Shown here: positions 27,923 through 36,978 of the stretch, piece after piece
Numbering within the stretch: position 1 is the stretch's first letter
Layout: every line of letters begins with the position of its first letter
NCBI RefSeq assembly: GCF_026240635.1
Contig: NZ_CP110848.1
Location: forward strand, 2,172,501 to 2,236,500
Length of the DNA stretch: 64,000 nucleotides
Origin: Trichothermofontia sichuanensis B231
GTDB lineage: Bacteria; Cyanobacteriota; Cyanobacteriia; B231
Direction of reading: 5' to 3'
Made by a program: the position numbers and the translations under genes
Notes under the pieces: model-generated
Seen by the model: the letters and a program-made list of their open reading frames with translations, nothing else
The model's database searches: none
What the model was told of the DNA's origin: nothing

Positions 27923-29153
27923 TCACCCGACCCTCCCGATGGGTATCCGTCGCCTCTTGGGCTATCAAACGAATAAACGATCGCCGTTGTTCATCATCCT
28001 TACAGAGTGTAAAAATCTCCTCCAACTGATCCACAAACAGCAACGATTGGGGCGAGCGATGCAACTGAGCCAACGTCTCCAACAACAGCGGCAAAGGCCG
28101 ATCCCCCGGCGTTAACATCGCTGTTACCCAGTGACTACTATTCGCTAGCCGATCGTCCCGTAATTCCGCCAACACCCCCGCCTTCACAAGGGACGACTTC
28201 CCACAGCCCGACGCCCCAATGACTGCCACAAATCGAGACGATCGCAGGCGATCGAACAACTGCCAACTCGCTGCTTGACGACCATAAAAATAGGCTTTCG
28301 TTTTCTGATCAAATGCCTTAAGGCCCACATAGGGGTTTTCTGGATTAAACAAGGCCACAGGCGGGGCTGGTCGCTCACCCGATTTCACCACAGGCGGGGG
28401 ATAATGCAACAACCGCAACGGGCGTCCCATATACAACCGCAACGGCTCTTGCCCCGATCGCTCTAATTGGTAATAGAGATGGCCTGACAGTGTATCACTA
28501 TCTACCCAACCCAACGCATCGGCCCGATCTGCCGCCAACCCCGCCAGTAATGCCTCCGTAAACACACTATGCTGACTTCCGACCCAGGCTTGCTCAAACC
28601 CGCGACAGGCGGTTAACAGGCAATAATCCGTTCTTTGGCCAAAAACCGCCAGCGATTGACGGACCCCCTGCTTTTCCAAAAAATAACCACTGTGACAACA
28701 ATCTAACAGCAGCACCAAGCTACTCAAATTTGCCCGTTGCAGCAGCACATTTAAACTCTCAAAGGGATACGCCCCCACCTGAGCTACCACCTGATCACCC
28801 TGCTGTACCACCTCACAATCTGAAGTTGCCAGAAAGCCTCGCAGGTTCTGAAACTCCTGCACCACAAAGCCATGCCCCGTGAAATAGATCACTGCCTCAC
28901 CCTGGGTGGCCCGTTCTAGCAAAAACGTTGTTAACACCTGATCGAGAGCCGCCGCTGTCACCTCAGTATCAGCCATCTCGTCAGTTTGGCGATCGGGATT
29001 CCATCGCCTTGGAAACCGCTCTACGAATTGAAATTCCCCATACCGCTCTAAAAGCTGAGCCACCTGCTCCGCATCCGTCAGCGCCTTGGGCAAGACCGAT
29101 AACCGTCGGTCTTTATACTTAGCAATCCCGATCACCAGCGCGTAACGAGCCAT
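27837..29153 (-). pseudogene. Caspase-like (C14) peptidase fused to truncated nSTAND NTPase
   Basis: ATG 29153 gives MARYALVIGIAKYKD, the standard start. The metacaspase-like domain has catalytic H94 (YFTGHG) and C153 (LLDCCHSG). A novel-STAND NTPase begins at about residue 270 (NPYVGLKAFDQ) with Walker A GASGCGKSS (313-321) and Walker B LLFVDQLEE (371-379). It continues to IRGDFLDRCAE (414-424), then leaves frame and stops at 438. The second half of the NTPase (winged-helix part, about 250 residues expected) is missing. The WD40 frame resumes immediately. The caspase domain itself looks intact and may still be expressed. The gene is divergent from the Trypco1 gene, with 207 bp between them. 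Confidence 0.85.
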
Positions 29154-29360
29154 GCAGTAGGGACACCCCAATTAGGTTAAGGATGCGTTCTCAGCGTTAT
29201 TAAACAGGCAGTTCTTCAGGATTAATCCCGATCGACCGGCTAGGAATCGCTATCTCCCTATCTTATGCTGAGGAGCAGAGCAGCCCCCCGATCCTGTCAA
29301 AAGCGATCGCAAACTTAAACAATTGATACAAACTTCTTACCGTATCGATCGAGGCCAATA

Positions 29361-29705
29361 ATGACCGATATCCAACGCCTATTAATCGAAGAAAATGGCG
29401 AAACCTACGAAATCTACATCGAGTCAAAAGATGAACCCGCAATGCCCACGCCATCGAGATACGATCGCCCCGGTATGGGCATTCGGGAAGACACCGCCAC
29501 CAAAATGCAGTCTGCGCATCGCCTGATTCGGGGCTATACCGCCTACGTGCTCAGTGCCTTCCGGGACTTCAGTGCCGCCCAAGTCGAAGAAGTGACCCTC
29601 ACCTTTGGCATCAAAATCGGTGGTAAAACCGGCATTCCCTATATCACCGAAGGGTCCGCCGAGAGTAACCTGCAAATCCAGGTTAAATGTAAATTCCCCC
29701 CCTAG
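29361..29705 (+). CDS. Trypsin-co-occurring domain 1 (Trypco1, CU044_2847-type) protein
   Basis: This small soluble protein of 114 residues has the family layout. The strand-rich start is RLLIEENGETYEIYIES, a central helix follows (ATKMQSAHRLIRGYTAYVLSA), then the hallmark strand pair VEEVTLTFGIKIGGKTG and SNLQIQVKCKF. In established work this domain is linked with trypsin-like peptidases, caspases and STAND NTPases in bacterial conflict systems, where it is thought to be an adaptor or activation module. Here it diverges from the caspase/nSTAND gene. ATG 29361 was chosen. There is a family-consistent acidic/Pro insert at residues 25-45. Confidence 0.8.
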   Translation: MTDIQRLLIEENGETYEIYIESKDEPAMPTPSRYDRPGMGIREDTATKMQSAHRLIRGYTAYVLSAFRDFSAAQVEEVTLTFGIKIGGKTGIPYITEGSAESNLQIQVKCKFPP

Positions 29706-29766
29706 GCGTTAACACGAGGCGCTATAGTTTCAGACAGGTAGACGCTTGTGTAGGGTGGGTAGCAGT

Positions 29767-31611
29767 ATGGTTTTCGATTGGTTTCGTCGTCAATTTAAGC
29801 GCGAGGAAGACGCGCCCCCATCGGCAGAACCCACCCCAACTCCAACGCCTGATCAGCCCACGGCTGAGGCGTCTACCCCTGCAACACCAACGGCGACGCC
29901 GGCGACTCCCGATGACTATTTGGCTTGGGCAAAAGCCGCTTATCAAAATATCCAACGTCAGCAGGCAGAACGCACACCCCCGCCTGCCGCTGAGGCTGCC
30001 ATTCCCACACCTGAACCCACGGCTGAGCCAACGCCTGAGCCAACGGCTGCACCCACGCCTGCAAGTCTAGCGCCTGAAGCAGCGGCCCCAATTCCAGAGG
30101 CGATCGCGCCGGTGCTCACACCGGAAGCGGAACCCGGTGAACCCGCCCCGATCGCGGTCTCCGCTGCCGCGGGGGTTCCTGAGCCGGAACCGGAAGCGGA
30201 ACCAGAGGCGATCCCAGTTGCCCCCCCACCAGAAGTTGTGCCCTTGTCCGAACGGGTTCCATCGACGATCGCGCCAGAACCAGCACTAACTGCCGAATTA
30301 GCAGAGGCCGTTGCTACAGAAAAAACCATTGCCACCTTAGAAACAACACCCGCGGCCTCCCCTGAAGCGACGTCTGAAATTGCACCCGATGTTGTGCCTG
30401 ACGTTGTGCCTGGAGTTGTGCCCGAAGTGCCGGTATCTGCACCAGTAGAGGTGGGTGTAGAAGCAGCTCCCCTGCCCTTCTGGGTCAAGGCTGAAGCCGA
30501 ACGTCAAGCACGACTGGAACGCTTGAAAGCAGGCGCGATCGAAGAGCCGGAACCGGAACCCATCACCCCTACCCCCGAACCGGAAGCAACGCTCCCTGGT
30601 CTCGCCTTTGATGAAAATTTCATCTGGTCTGCTGAAGTGTTGGCTGCCCAGGGACGGCGACCGGAGGAGATTTCCGTTGAAGAAATTACCTGGCTCAAGC
30701 GCCTGCGCCAGGGGCTTGATAAAACCCGGCGCGGTTTAGTCAACCAACTCAAGGCGATCGTTGGCCAGGGTCCCCTCAATCAAGCCGCTGTCATGGAGAT
30801 TGAGGCCCTATTACTCCAAGCCGATGTGGGGATTGACGCAACGGATTACATCATCGAGGCGTTGCAAGCCAAGTTGCGGGAAGAGGCCCTCCCGCCAGAG
30901 CAGGCGATCGCTTATCTCAAGTCGATTCTGCGGGAAATGCTCGATCGGCCTTTGCAAAAAACGGGCAAGCCGATTCTGATCCCGGACAAGGATCGCCTGA
31001 ATATCTGGCTCATTACTGGCGTCAATGGGGCAGGCAAAACCACCACGATCGGCAAACTGGCCCATCTAGCCCGTAAGTCAGACTATAGCTGTCTGATTGC
31101 CGCCGCCGATACCTTCCGGGCTGCTGCCGTTGAACAAGTCAAGGTATGGGGACAACGCAGTGGGGTTGAAGTGATTGCCAATCCGGGCAAAAATACAGAT
31201 CCCGCCGCCGTGGTCTATGATGCCATTACCGCTGCCCAGTCGCGGGGAACCGAGTTACTGTTGGTCGATACAGCAGGGCGTTTACAGAATAAGAAAAACT
31301 TGATGGATGAATTGAATAAAATCCGGCGGGTGATTGATAAACAAGCCAGGCAAGCCACGATCGAATCCTTGCTGGTACTCGATGCTACCCTAGGGCAAAA
31401 TGGGCTGCGTCAAGCTGAAGTGTTTTCGGAAGCTGCTAATTTGAGTGGCGTAATTCTAACTAAGTTGGATAGTACAGCCAAAGGTGGGATTGCCCTTGCG
31501 ATCGTGCAACAGTTGGGCTTGCCGATTTACTTTATTGGTGCGGGGGAAGGCATCACCGATTTGCGGCCCTTCTCCAGTTACGAGTTTGTGGAAGCCCTGA
31601 TCAGTGGTTAG
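29767..31611 (+). CDS. ftsY: Signal recognition particle receptor FtsY
   Basis: FtsY docks the SRP-ribosome complex at the membrane. ATG 29767 starts MVFDWFRRQFKRE. The acidic A-domain is very long (about 270 residues), composed of Pro/Ala/Glu/Thr repeats (PTPEPTAEPTPEPTAAPTP; PDVVPDVVPGVVPEV). The NG domain follows from about residue 300: helical N domain, then P-loop GVNGAGKTTTIGKL near residue 419, DTFRAAAVEQ, DTAGRLQNK and TKLDSTAKGG. Total is about 614 residues against about 500 in many bacteria, the excess being in the A-domain. GTG 29746 would add seven non-conserved residues. Confidence 0.95.
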   Translation: MVFDWFRRQFKREEDAPPSAEPTPTPTPDQPTAEASTPATPTATPATPDDYLAWAKAAYQNIQRQQAERTPPPAAEAAIPTPEPTAEPTPEPTAAPTPASLAPEAAAPIPEAIAPVLTPEAEPGEPAPIAVSAAAGVPEPEPEAEPEAIPVAPPPEVVPLSERVPSTIAPEPALTAELAEAVATEKTIATLETTPAASPEATSEIAPDVVPDVVPGVVPEVPVSAPVEVGVEAAPLPFWVKAEAERQARLERLKAGAIEEPEPEPITPTPEPEATLPGLAFDENFIWSAEVLAAQGRRPEEISVEEITWLKRLRQGLDKTRRGLVNQLKAIVGQGPLNQAAVMEIEALLLQADVGIDATDYIIEALQAKLREEALPPEQAIAYLKSILREMLDRPLQKTGKPILIPDKDRLNIWLITGVNGAGKTTTIGKLAHLARKSDYSCLIAAADTFRAAAVEQVKVWGQRSGVEVIANPGKNTDPAAVVYDAITAAQSRGTELLLVDTAGRLQNKKNLMDELNKIRRVIDKQARQATIESLLVLDATLGQNGLRQAEVFSEAANLSGVILTKLDSTAKGGIALAIVQQLGLPIYFIGAGEGITDLRPFSSYEFVEALISG

Positions 31612-31683
31612 AGCAGCACCCGTTGGAGACTAAATCCGTCCTAATTCATTCATGAGTTAGCCTTCGCTACGCTGTATGAAGAA

Positions 31684-31914
31684 ATACAGCCTTTACCTAG
31701 TTTACTCAATACACAGTTAAGGTTGGGATCTGGATCCGACCGGCAGCCCTTATCCCCCACCCCCTTCTCCTCACTTGGAAGAAGGGGAGCCGGATTTTCA
31801 AGTCCCTCGCCTACTCCGCTCTGGGGGAGGGATCTAGGGTAAAGGCCGCACCCGTGGGGCGCACCCACTCTACCCCTATAAAACTGTACTTGATAATTAA
31901 GGTAAGGGCTGTAT
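31684..31914. repeat. Family B repeat, full length
   Basis: The ends are ATACAGCCTTTACCTAG and TTAAGGTAAGGGCTGTAT (inverted). The interior has GGATCTGGATCCGACCGG and opposing G+C-rich tracts, as at 17387-17612. It abuts a family C copy, with the TAT at 31912-31914 shared. Confidence 0.65.
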
Positions 31915-32018
31915 AGTCAATCCCAATAAGAACGATACAGTTGTTCACTCCCCTCTCCCGCTCTGGGAGAGGGGTGGGGGGTGAGGGGGGTGTTTCAGCC
32001 TAAATTGCAATGACTGTA
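31912..32018. repeat. Family C repeat adjoining family B
   Basis: TATAGTCAATCCCAATAAG forms the left end and TAAATTGCAATGACTGTA the right end. The central palindrome is CCCCTCTCCCGCTCTGGGAGAGGGG. Confidence 0.65.
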
Positions 32019-32145
32019 AGTGTGGGCTGCGATCGGGAACACCTTCTTCTGGATAAAACTATTTGCACGCATCAGGTAACTTACCTCAGTGCCCACGGGA
32101 TGTCTTGTCAAACCCGGTATCGGGTTCATTTATACACGTCTACAA

Positions 32146-32369
32146 TATAGCCTTTACCTCAATCATAAAGTACAGTTTTACAGGAGTAGGATGGGGGCAG
32201 TCCACTGGTGTGGCCCTCACCCTAAATCCCTCTCCCGCTCTGGGAGAGGGACTTGAAAATCCGGCTCCCCTTCTCCCCACTTGGGAGAAGGGGGTGGGGG
32301 ATGAGGGCTGCCGGTCTGATCGAGATCCCAACCTTAACTGTGTACTGAGGAAATTAGGTAAAGGCTGTA
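32146..32369. repeat. Family B repeat, inverted orientation
   Basis: It begins TATAGCCTTTACCTCAATC and ends AATTAGGTAAAGGCTGTA. It is the reverse orientation of 31684-31914, so the two form a long imperfect inverted repeat spaced by about 230 bp. The whole gap 31612-32530 has no gene that I can support. Confidence 0.65.
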
Positions 32370-32530
32370 CCTGTGAAATCAAGCGGCAAGATCCCCCCTA
32401 AATCCAGATATTCTTAGGAGTGTTGCCGCTGAAATGCTTCCCGGTTCAACCTGATCGCACCGCGTCTCGCCTGGAGAATCGTGTCGCGTCTCCCCTGGTC
32501 AAGCCCGATCGCTCTCTGTCCTAACGTATC

Positions 32531-33307
32531 ATGCCGACTTTCTTCATAACGCTTAACCCTTGGTTCGTCGCTGTGGGGTTAAACTCCCTCCTTCTGCCCC
32601 TAGCCATCCTGGCTCCCAAAAAGCTATTGACACCGATGGGACTGGCCCATGCCTGGTTACTCGGTGTCCTGCTCTGGGGCACCTTGGGCTGGCCGGGGTA
32701 TCTCGTGGTGATGTTTTACTTTCTGGTGGGGTCAGCCGTGACCCGCATTGGGTTGGCGGCGAAAGAGGCCGCAGGGATTGCCGAAGCACGAGCGGGCGCA
32801 CGGGGACCAGAAAATGTCTGGGGATCAGCCCTGACGGCCACGGTGCTTGCCCTGATGACGCTATTACCCCCTGCCTATTTACCCATCCCGATTCCCCTCT
32901 TACTCCTAGGCTATGTGGCAAGTTTCAGCACTAAACTTTCAGACACCTGTGCCAGTGAGGTGGGCAAAGCCTACGGCCAGCGCACGTTTTTGATTACCAC
33001 GTTCCAAGCGGTGCCTAGGGGCACGGAAGGGGCGGTGAGTTTAGAGGGAACCCTGGCTGGCATCGTGGCTTCGCTGGCGATCGCCACCCTCGGTTGGGCG
33101 GTTCACCTGATTGATGGGGTCGGGGTGCTCTTGTGCGCGATCGCAGCCCTTGTTGCCACCAGCCTGGAAAGCGTCATTGGGGCCACGCTTCAAACCCGGT
33201 TTGCCTGGCTAACCAATGAGGTGGTGAATGGGATCAACACCACGATCGGGGCACTGGTGGCCATCCTGCTGGGGCTACTGGTCACGCCATTGGGGTGGGG
33301 AAACTAA
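32531..33307 (+). CDS. DUF92/TIGR00297 membrane protein, VTE6-like phytyl-phosphate kinase
   Basis: This is a polytopic protein of 258 residues with about six hydrophobic segments. Conserved loops are ENVWGSALTA, FSTKLSDTCASEVGKAYG, and RGTEGAVSLEGTLAG, typical of the DUF92 family. Plant VTE6 and the Synechocystis homologue convert phytyl phosphate to phytyl diphosphate for tocopherol and phylloquinone synthesis and for chlorophyll phytol recycling. The role here is inferred from the family. The rsmA start follows 2 bp after the stop, so the two genes are probably co-transcribed. Confidence 0.85.
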   Translation: MPTFFITLNPWFVAVGLNSLLLPLAILAPKKLLTPMGLAHAWLLGVLLWGTLGWPGYLVVMFYFLVGSAVTRIGLAAKEAAGIAEARAGARGPENVWGSALTATVLALMTLLPPAYLPIPIPLLLLGYVASFSTKLSDTCASEVGKAYGQRTFLITTFQAVPRGTEGAVSLEGTLAGIVASLAIATLGWAVHLIDGVGVLLCAIAALVATSLESVIGATLQTRFAWLTNEVVNGINTTIGALVAILLGLLVTPLGWGN

Positions 33308-33309
33308 CG

Positions 33310-34167
33310 ATGCCGTCTCCCCCTGCCCGTAAACGCTTTGCCCAACACTGGCTCCGGAGTGAGACAGCGCTCAATCAAATTGTCCAGGCAGCAAACCTAG
33401 CCCCCAACGATCGCATTTTGGAAATTGGCCCCGGTACCGGCATCCTCACCCGGCGATTGTTGTCCCTAGTGGCAGCTCTGGTGGCGATCGAAGTCGATCG
33501 CGATCTGTGTCAACGGCTGGTGAAACAACTGGGAGACCAGGAGAATTTTCTGCTGCTCCAAGGGGATGTCCTGAGCCTCGATTGGCCCGCCCGGCTGACC
33601 GACTTTCCCCGGTTCCAAGCACCCAACAAGGTCGTTGCCAACATTCCCTACAACATCACGGGCCCCATTCTGGAACACCTGCTGGGGACGATCGCCCAAC
33701 CCAATCCCACCCCCTTTGAGCGCATTGTCTTGCTGGTTCAAAAGGAAGTCGCCGATCGCCTCTGTGCTAAACCGGGGTCGAAAACCTTTGGTGCCCTGTC
33801 AGTACGGGTGCAATATCTGGCCCGTTGTGAAACCATTGCCCTAGTTCCAGCCCATGCCTTTCACCCCAAACCCAAGGTCGATTCCGCGATCGTTTGTTTG
33901 CAACCCCAAATCCCCCCCACCCCTGCTCAGAATCCCCACTTTCTGGATACCCTGGTGCGGCTGGGCTTTGCTAGTAAGCGCAAGATGTTGCGCAATAACC
34001 TGGATGGGATCGTCGATCGGGAAAAATTGTTACAAGTGCTGACGGATCTGGGTATTGATCCCCAGGTGCGGGCGGAAGCGGTGGGTGTGGCCCAGTGGGT
34101 TGCCCTCAGCGATGCGCTCAGGGCGTTGCCCAGCGATCGGTTCACAGTTCCCCGCTGCCCTGAGTAA
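33310..34167 (+). CDS. rsmA: 16S rRNA (adenine-1518/1519-N6) dimethyltransferase RsmA/KsgA
   Basis: The enzyme dimethylates two adjacent adenines in helix 45 of 16S rRNA. It has the SAM-binding motif ILEIGPGTGILTRRLL (about residues 34-50), acidic EVDRDL, GDVLSLD, and the catalytic NIPYNITGPIL. The C-terminal helical domain includes RLGFASKRKMLRNNL. Length is 285 residues from ATG 33310. A GTG at 33295 would overlap the upstream gene and add nothing conserved. It is the last gene before the convergent CHAT gene, with 3 bp between the stop codons. Confidence 0.95.
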   Translation: MPSPPARKRFAQHWLRSETALNQIVQAANLAPNDRILEIGPGTGILTRRLLSLVAALVAIEVDRDLCQRLVKQLGDQENFLLLQGDVLSLDWPARLTDFPRFQAPNKVVANIPYNITGPILEHLLGTIAQPNPTPFERIVLLVQKEVADRLCAKPGSKTFGALSVRVQYLARCETIALVPAHAFHPKPKVDSAIVCLQPQIPPTPAQNPHFLDTLVRLGFASKRKMLRNNLDGIVDREKLLQVLTDLGIDPQVRAEAVGVAQWVALSDALRALPSDRFTVPRCPE

Positions 34168-34170
34168 ACT

Positions 34171-36840
34171 TTACTGCCAATTGCCCACCAGGATAAAGGG
34201 TGCCCAGAAGAACGGACTTTGGAAATCAGGCTGCTGTTTTAGGGCAATTTGCGCGTTGCGTAGGGCTTGGGCCCTTGTAATCCCTGGTTTTGTGAGTTCC
34301 TGATAGAACTGGGCCATAAAGGCCGCTGTTGAGACATCATTCACCTGCCATAGGGTCGCGACCGTACTGCGGGCACCCGATCGCACCGCCACCCCTGCTA
34401 ACCCCAAGGCCGCACGATCGTCCCCCCGTGCGGTCTCGCAGGCACTCAGTACCAATAACTCCAACGGCGTCTGTTTCCCCTGGGCACGGGAGCGCAGGAG
34501 TTGATCCAATTGCTTGACACTAATGCGATCGTCCCAGGTCAGGATAAACGTATCCTCCGCTTGAGAGCTAAATTGGCCGTGGGTGGCCAGATGCACCACT
34601 GGGAAGGCTTGGCTCGTCATTTGGGACTGAAGGTTTTCGCGGGTAAAGGTCTGGTTTAACAAGACCTCCGCCGGTACCTCCGCTGCAATTTCCGCCAATT
34701 CTCCTTGCACTGCCGGTAATGGTGCAAACCCCTGACGGCCTTCTGCTAACCCCCCTATCAACGTCCGTATCGGGGTTTGGCTGAGGGGTTGACTGGCCAA
34801 AAGTTGGAGACCGGGTGTAAGCGCAATGTTGTATTGCTCCATCAGAAAATGTTCACCATCGTTTAAAACGGCCATTGGCACATTGCGCAGGTAGCCATCC
34901 AGGACAAAGACCAGGGTTTTGATCTGATGCTGGGTTAACTGCGCCGCCGCAGGCCGAATCAGGAGGTCGTACAGGGATTGCGCTGTGGCTAAATACTCAT
35001 CGGGGAACGCTCCCGGTTGCAGCGCCAGCCGTAGATCGCGCAGGGTTGATTCGAGGTCCGATCGCGCGATCACGCTGGAGTAGTGCAATAGCGGCTGGTT
35101 CGGGATCGAGACAATGACCGTGAGGCGATCGGGCAAGATAATGGGGTAAATGACGGCGGCGGTCTGGTCTAGTTGATCAATCGACTGGGGTTTAGTTTCG
35201 ACACAGGCATCCTGGAAGAAGTTATCCAGTTCCGCCACCTGGAGGGATTCAATCACCTGCCGTGCCCGTTGCAGATCCGTTTGCGTAGGGTTGGCTCCCC
35301 CCACCAGCAGTCCCACAAACTCGCGATAGATCGGTTCCACCTGTTCCCGGAAGGAAAATTGCACCTCCGGGTTCACCGCTACTAGGTCGCCGCGCAAACT
35401 GGTGAGAATTTGGATCGCTTGACCGTAGGCGGCGATCGCGGCTTCCCGTTCCCCTTGCTCAGCCTGGAGGCGACCCAATTGCCAGAACAGAGGATAGGCC
35501 ACCTCCGGCGCTTGGAAGGGAGGAACCAAGGCAAGGGCACGGTGGGTCAGGGCGATCGCTTCGTGACGCCCTTGGCGTATCGCACCCGTCGGTTGGCCTT
35601 GTAAGGCTGCCAAGCGGCCCCAACTTCCCAGGGCATAGGCTTGCAGACGATCGTCGCCGAGGGTGGTTGCCTGCTGGACGGTGGTTTTAATTAGGGCCTC
35701 CACGTCGGCGCTGGTAACCCCTAGGCCCTCTCCCCCAGCCCCTCTCCCTGCGGACGAGGAGAGCAAGGTTAAGAGACTTTCAACCAGGTTGAGGCGAATT
35801 TCTAGACCCGTGCGGTTGGGAGGGAGTTGGGCTAATCCCGGCTTGAGATCCGACCACAGGGCGATCGCCGCCCGCTGGTCACCCGTTGCCACCAAAAAAC
35901 TGAGCAGGTTGGCCTGGGCTTGGCGGCTGAGGAGGGGGTATGGGGCCTGGGCGGCTTGTTGATAGGCCGTGATCGCCGCTTGCCTCGCTTGCACCCGTTG
36001 GGTCATCGTTCGCGTCGGTTGCACCGCCTGCGCCCGCCAGACATTGCCCTGCTGGAGGATCACCCTCGCCGTAGTTTCAGGCATACCCAGACCTTGGGCT
36101 TGGCCATGAGCGATTTCTAAGAGCACCGCCGCCTGATCCAGGTGGCCCAGCACCCGTAGCACATTGGCCAACTGGGTCATCGCCTGCACCCGTTCCGGTG
36201 TCGCAGCCGTCGTGCTTAAGGTATTGAGGCTAGCCGCAGTTAAATCACAGGTAGTTTCCGCAAGGGCTAAGCTTCGGAGCAACGTTTGACAGGCACGGGG
36301 ATAGAGACCGAGCGCTTGCAGGGCACGGCTCTGATTCAGATAATTTTGCCACTGGAGGGTAGCCAGATTTTGGTTGGCGTAAACCCTCGCCGCCTGCGTC
36401 CAGCGATCGAGGGCGGCTTGGGGTTGGCCCCGTTCCATCTCCTGTTGGCCCTGAACCTCCCAGAGTTGGGCGAGAATGCGTTGTTGGTCTGGGGCCTGGG
36501 GCTGGGTGGTTACCAGGTCAAGGGCACGATCGAGGGCCGCTGTCGCTGCGGGTCCCTGACCGAGGCTGAGGTGCGTAGCGGCCAGGTTACCCAGGGCCAT
36601 TGCCTGATTCAGGACATCCCCTTCGGCAGCGAATCGGGCGGCTGCGGTCGTGAGCAGCGCGATCGCAGCGTCTGGCTCCCCTTGGGCCGAACGCATTTGG
36701 GCTTGCTGGATCAGGCTCAAGGGCGAGGGAGATCGGGCGACCCCTGGTTCAGGATTGCCCCCCCGTAGCCCTAACACAACAGTTATCAAAAGGGCCAGGA
36801 GGCAGTAACCAAGGCGGCGTAACCAGCGGGGGAAGGACAT
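34171..36840 (-). CDS. CHAT-domain protein with tetratricopeptide repeats
   Basis: From ATG 36840 there is a signal/anchor segment (LGYCLLALLITVVLGLRGG). About twelve TPR-like helical pairs follow (for example AMALGNLAATHLSLGQGPAATAAL), to about residue 530. The CHAT caspase-related domain takes up the C-terminus, with probable catalytic histidine in HLATHGQFS and cysteine in LVLSACETARGDD, then GARSTVATLWQVND and PFFWAPFILVGNW. The upstream ATG at 36930 would place 30 non-hydrophobic residues before the signal and is less likely. An in-frame G+C-rich repeat copy encodes SSSAGRGAGGEGLG near residue 365. It is downstream of the hemagglutinin gene on the same strand (138 bp) and likely in one operon. 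CHAT-TPR proteins often accompany such exoproteins in cyanobacteria. Confidence 0.9.
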   Translation of the reverse strand: MSFPRWLRRLGYCLLALLITVVLGLRGGNPEPGVARSPSPLSLIQQAQMRSAQGEPDAAIALLTTAAARFAAEGDVLNQAMALGNLAATHLSLGQGPAATAALDRALDLVTTQPQAPDQQRILAQLWEVQGQQEMERGQPQAALDRWTQAARVYANQNLATLQWQNYLNQSRALQALGLYPRACQTLLRSLALAETTCDLTAASLNTLSTTAATPERVQAMTQLANVLRVLGHLDQAAVLLEIAHGQAQGLGMPETTARVILQQGNVWRAQAVQPTRTMTQRVQARQAAITAYQQAAQAPYPLLSRQAQANLLSFLVATGDQRAAIALWSDLKPGLAQLPPNRTGLEIRLNLVESLLTLLSSSAGRGAGGEGLGVTSADVEALIKTTVQQATTLGDDRLQAYALGSWGRLAALQGQPTGAIRQGRHEAIALTHRALALVPPFQAPEVAYPLFWQLGRLQAEQGEREAAIAAYGQAIQILTSLRGDLVAVNPEVQFSFREQVEPIYREFVGLLVGGANPTQTDLQRARQVIESLQVAELDNFFQDACVETKPQSIDQLDQTAAVIYPIILPDRLTVIVSIPNQPLLHYSSVIARSDLESTLRDLRLALQPGAFPDEYLATAQSLYDLLIRPAAAQLTQHQIKTLVFVLDGYLRNVPMAVLNDGEHFLMEQYNIALTPGLQLLASQPLSQTPIRTLIGGLAEGRQGFAPLPAVQGELAEIAAEVPAEVLLNQTFTRENLQSQMTSQAFPVVHLATHGQFSSQAEDTFILTWDDRISVKQLDQLLRSRAQGKQTPLELLVLSACETARGDDRAALGLAGVAVRSGARSTVATLWQVNDVSTAAFMAQFYQELTKPGITRAQALRNAQIALKQQPDFQSPFFWAPFILVGNWQ
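35722..35772. repeat. Dispersed-repeat core inserted in frame inside the CHAT-TPR gene
   Basis: CCCTCTCCCCCAGCCCCTCTCC and flanking bases match the core of the intergenic family C repeats (compare 4105-4140). On the minus strand this codes for SSSAGRGAGGEG, a low-complexity insert that breaks the helical TPR pattern without shifting frame. Confidence 0.6.
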
Positions 36841-36978
36841 ATTAGCTTGAAGGATTGAGGTTGAAGGATTCAGGCAAGTATCTAGGGGCGGAATTTGGAA
36901 GCGAGTGGGAAGCGGGAACAGGATTGCCATGATTCGCTGGCTCCTCGTGCCTATTCCTGATTCCCCTGGTGGCTCGCA

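Noticed and set aside
31684-32369. Composite transposon formed by the two inverted family B copies
   Set aside because: The roughly 230 bp between them carry only a family C copy and unique DNA with no gene, and no outer duplication is seen.
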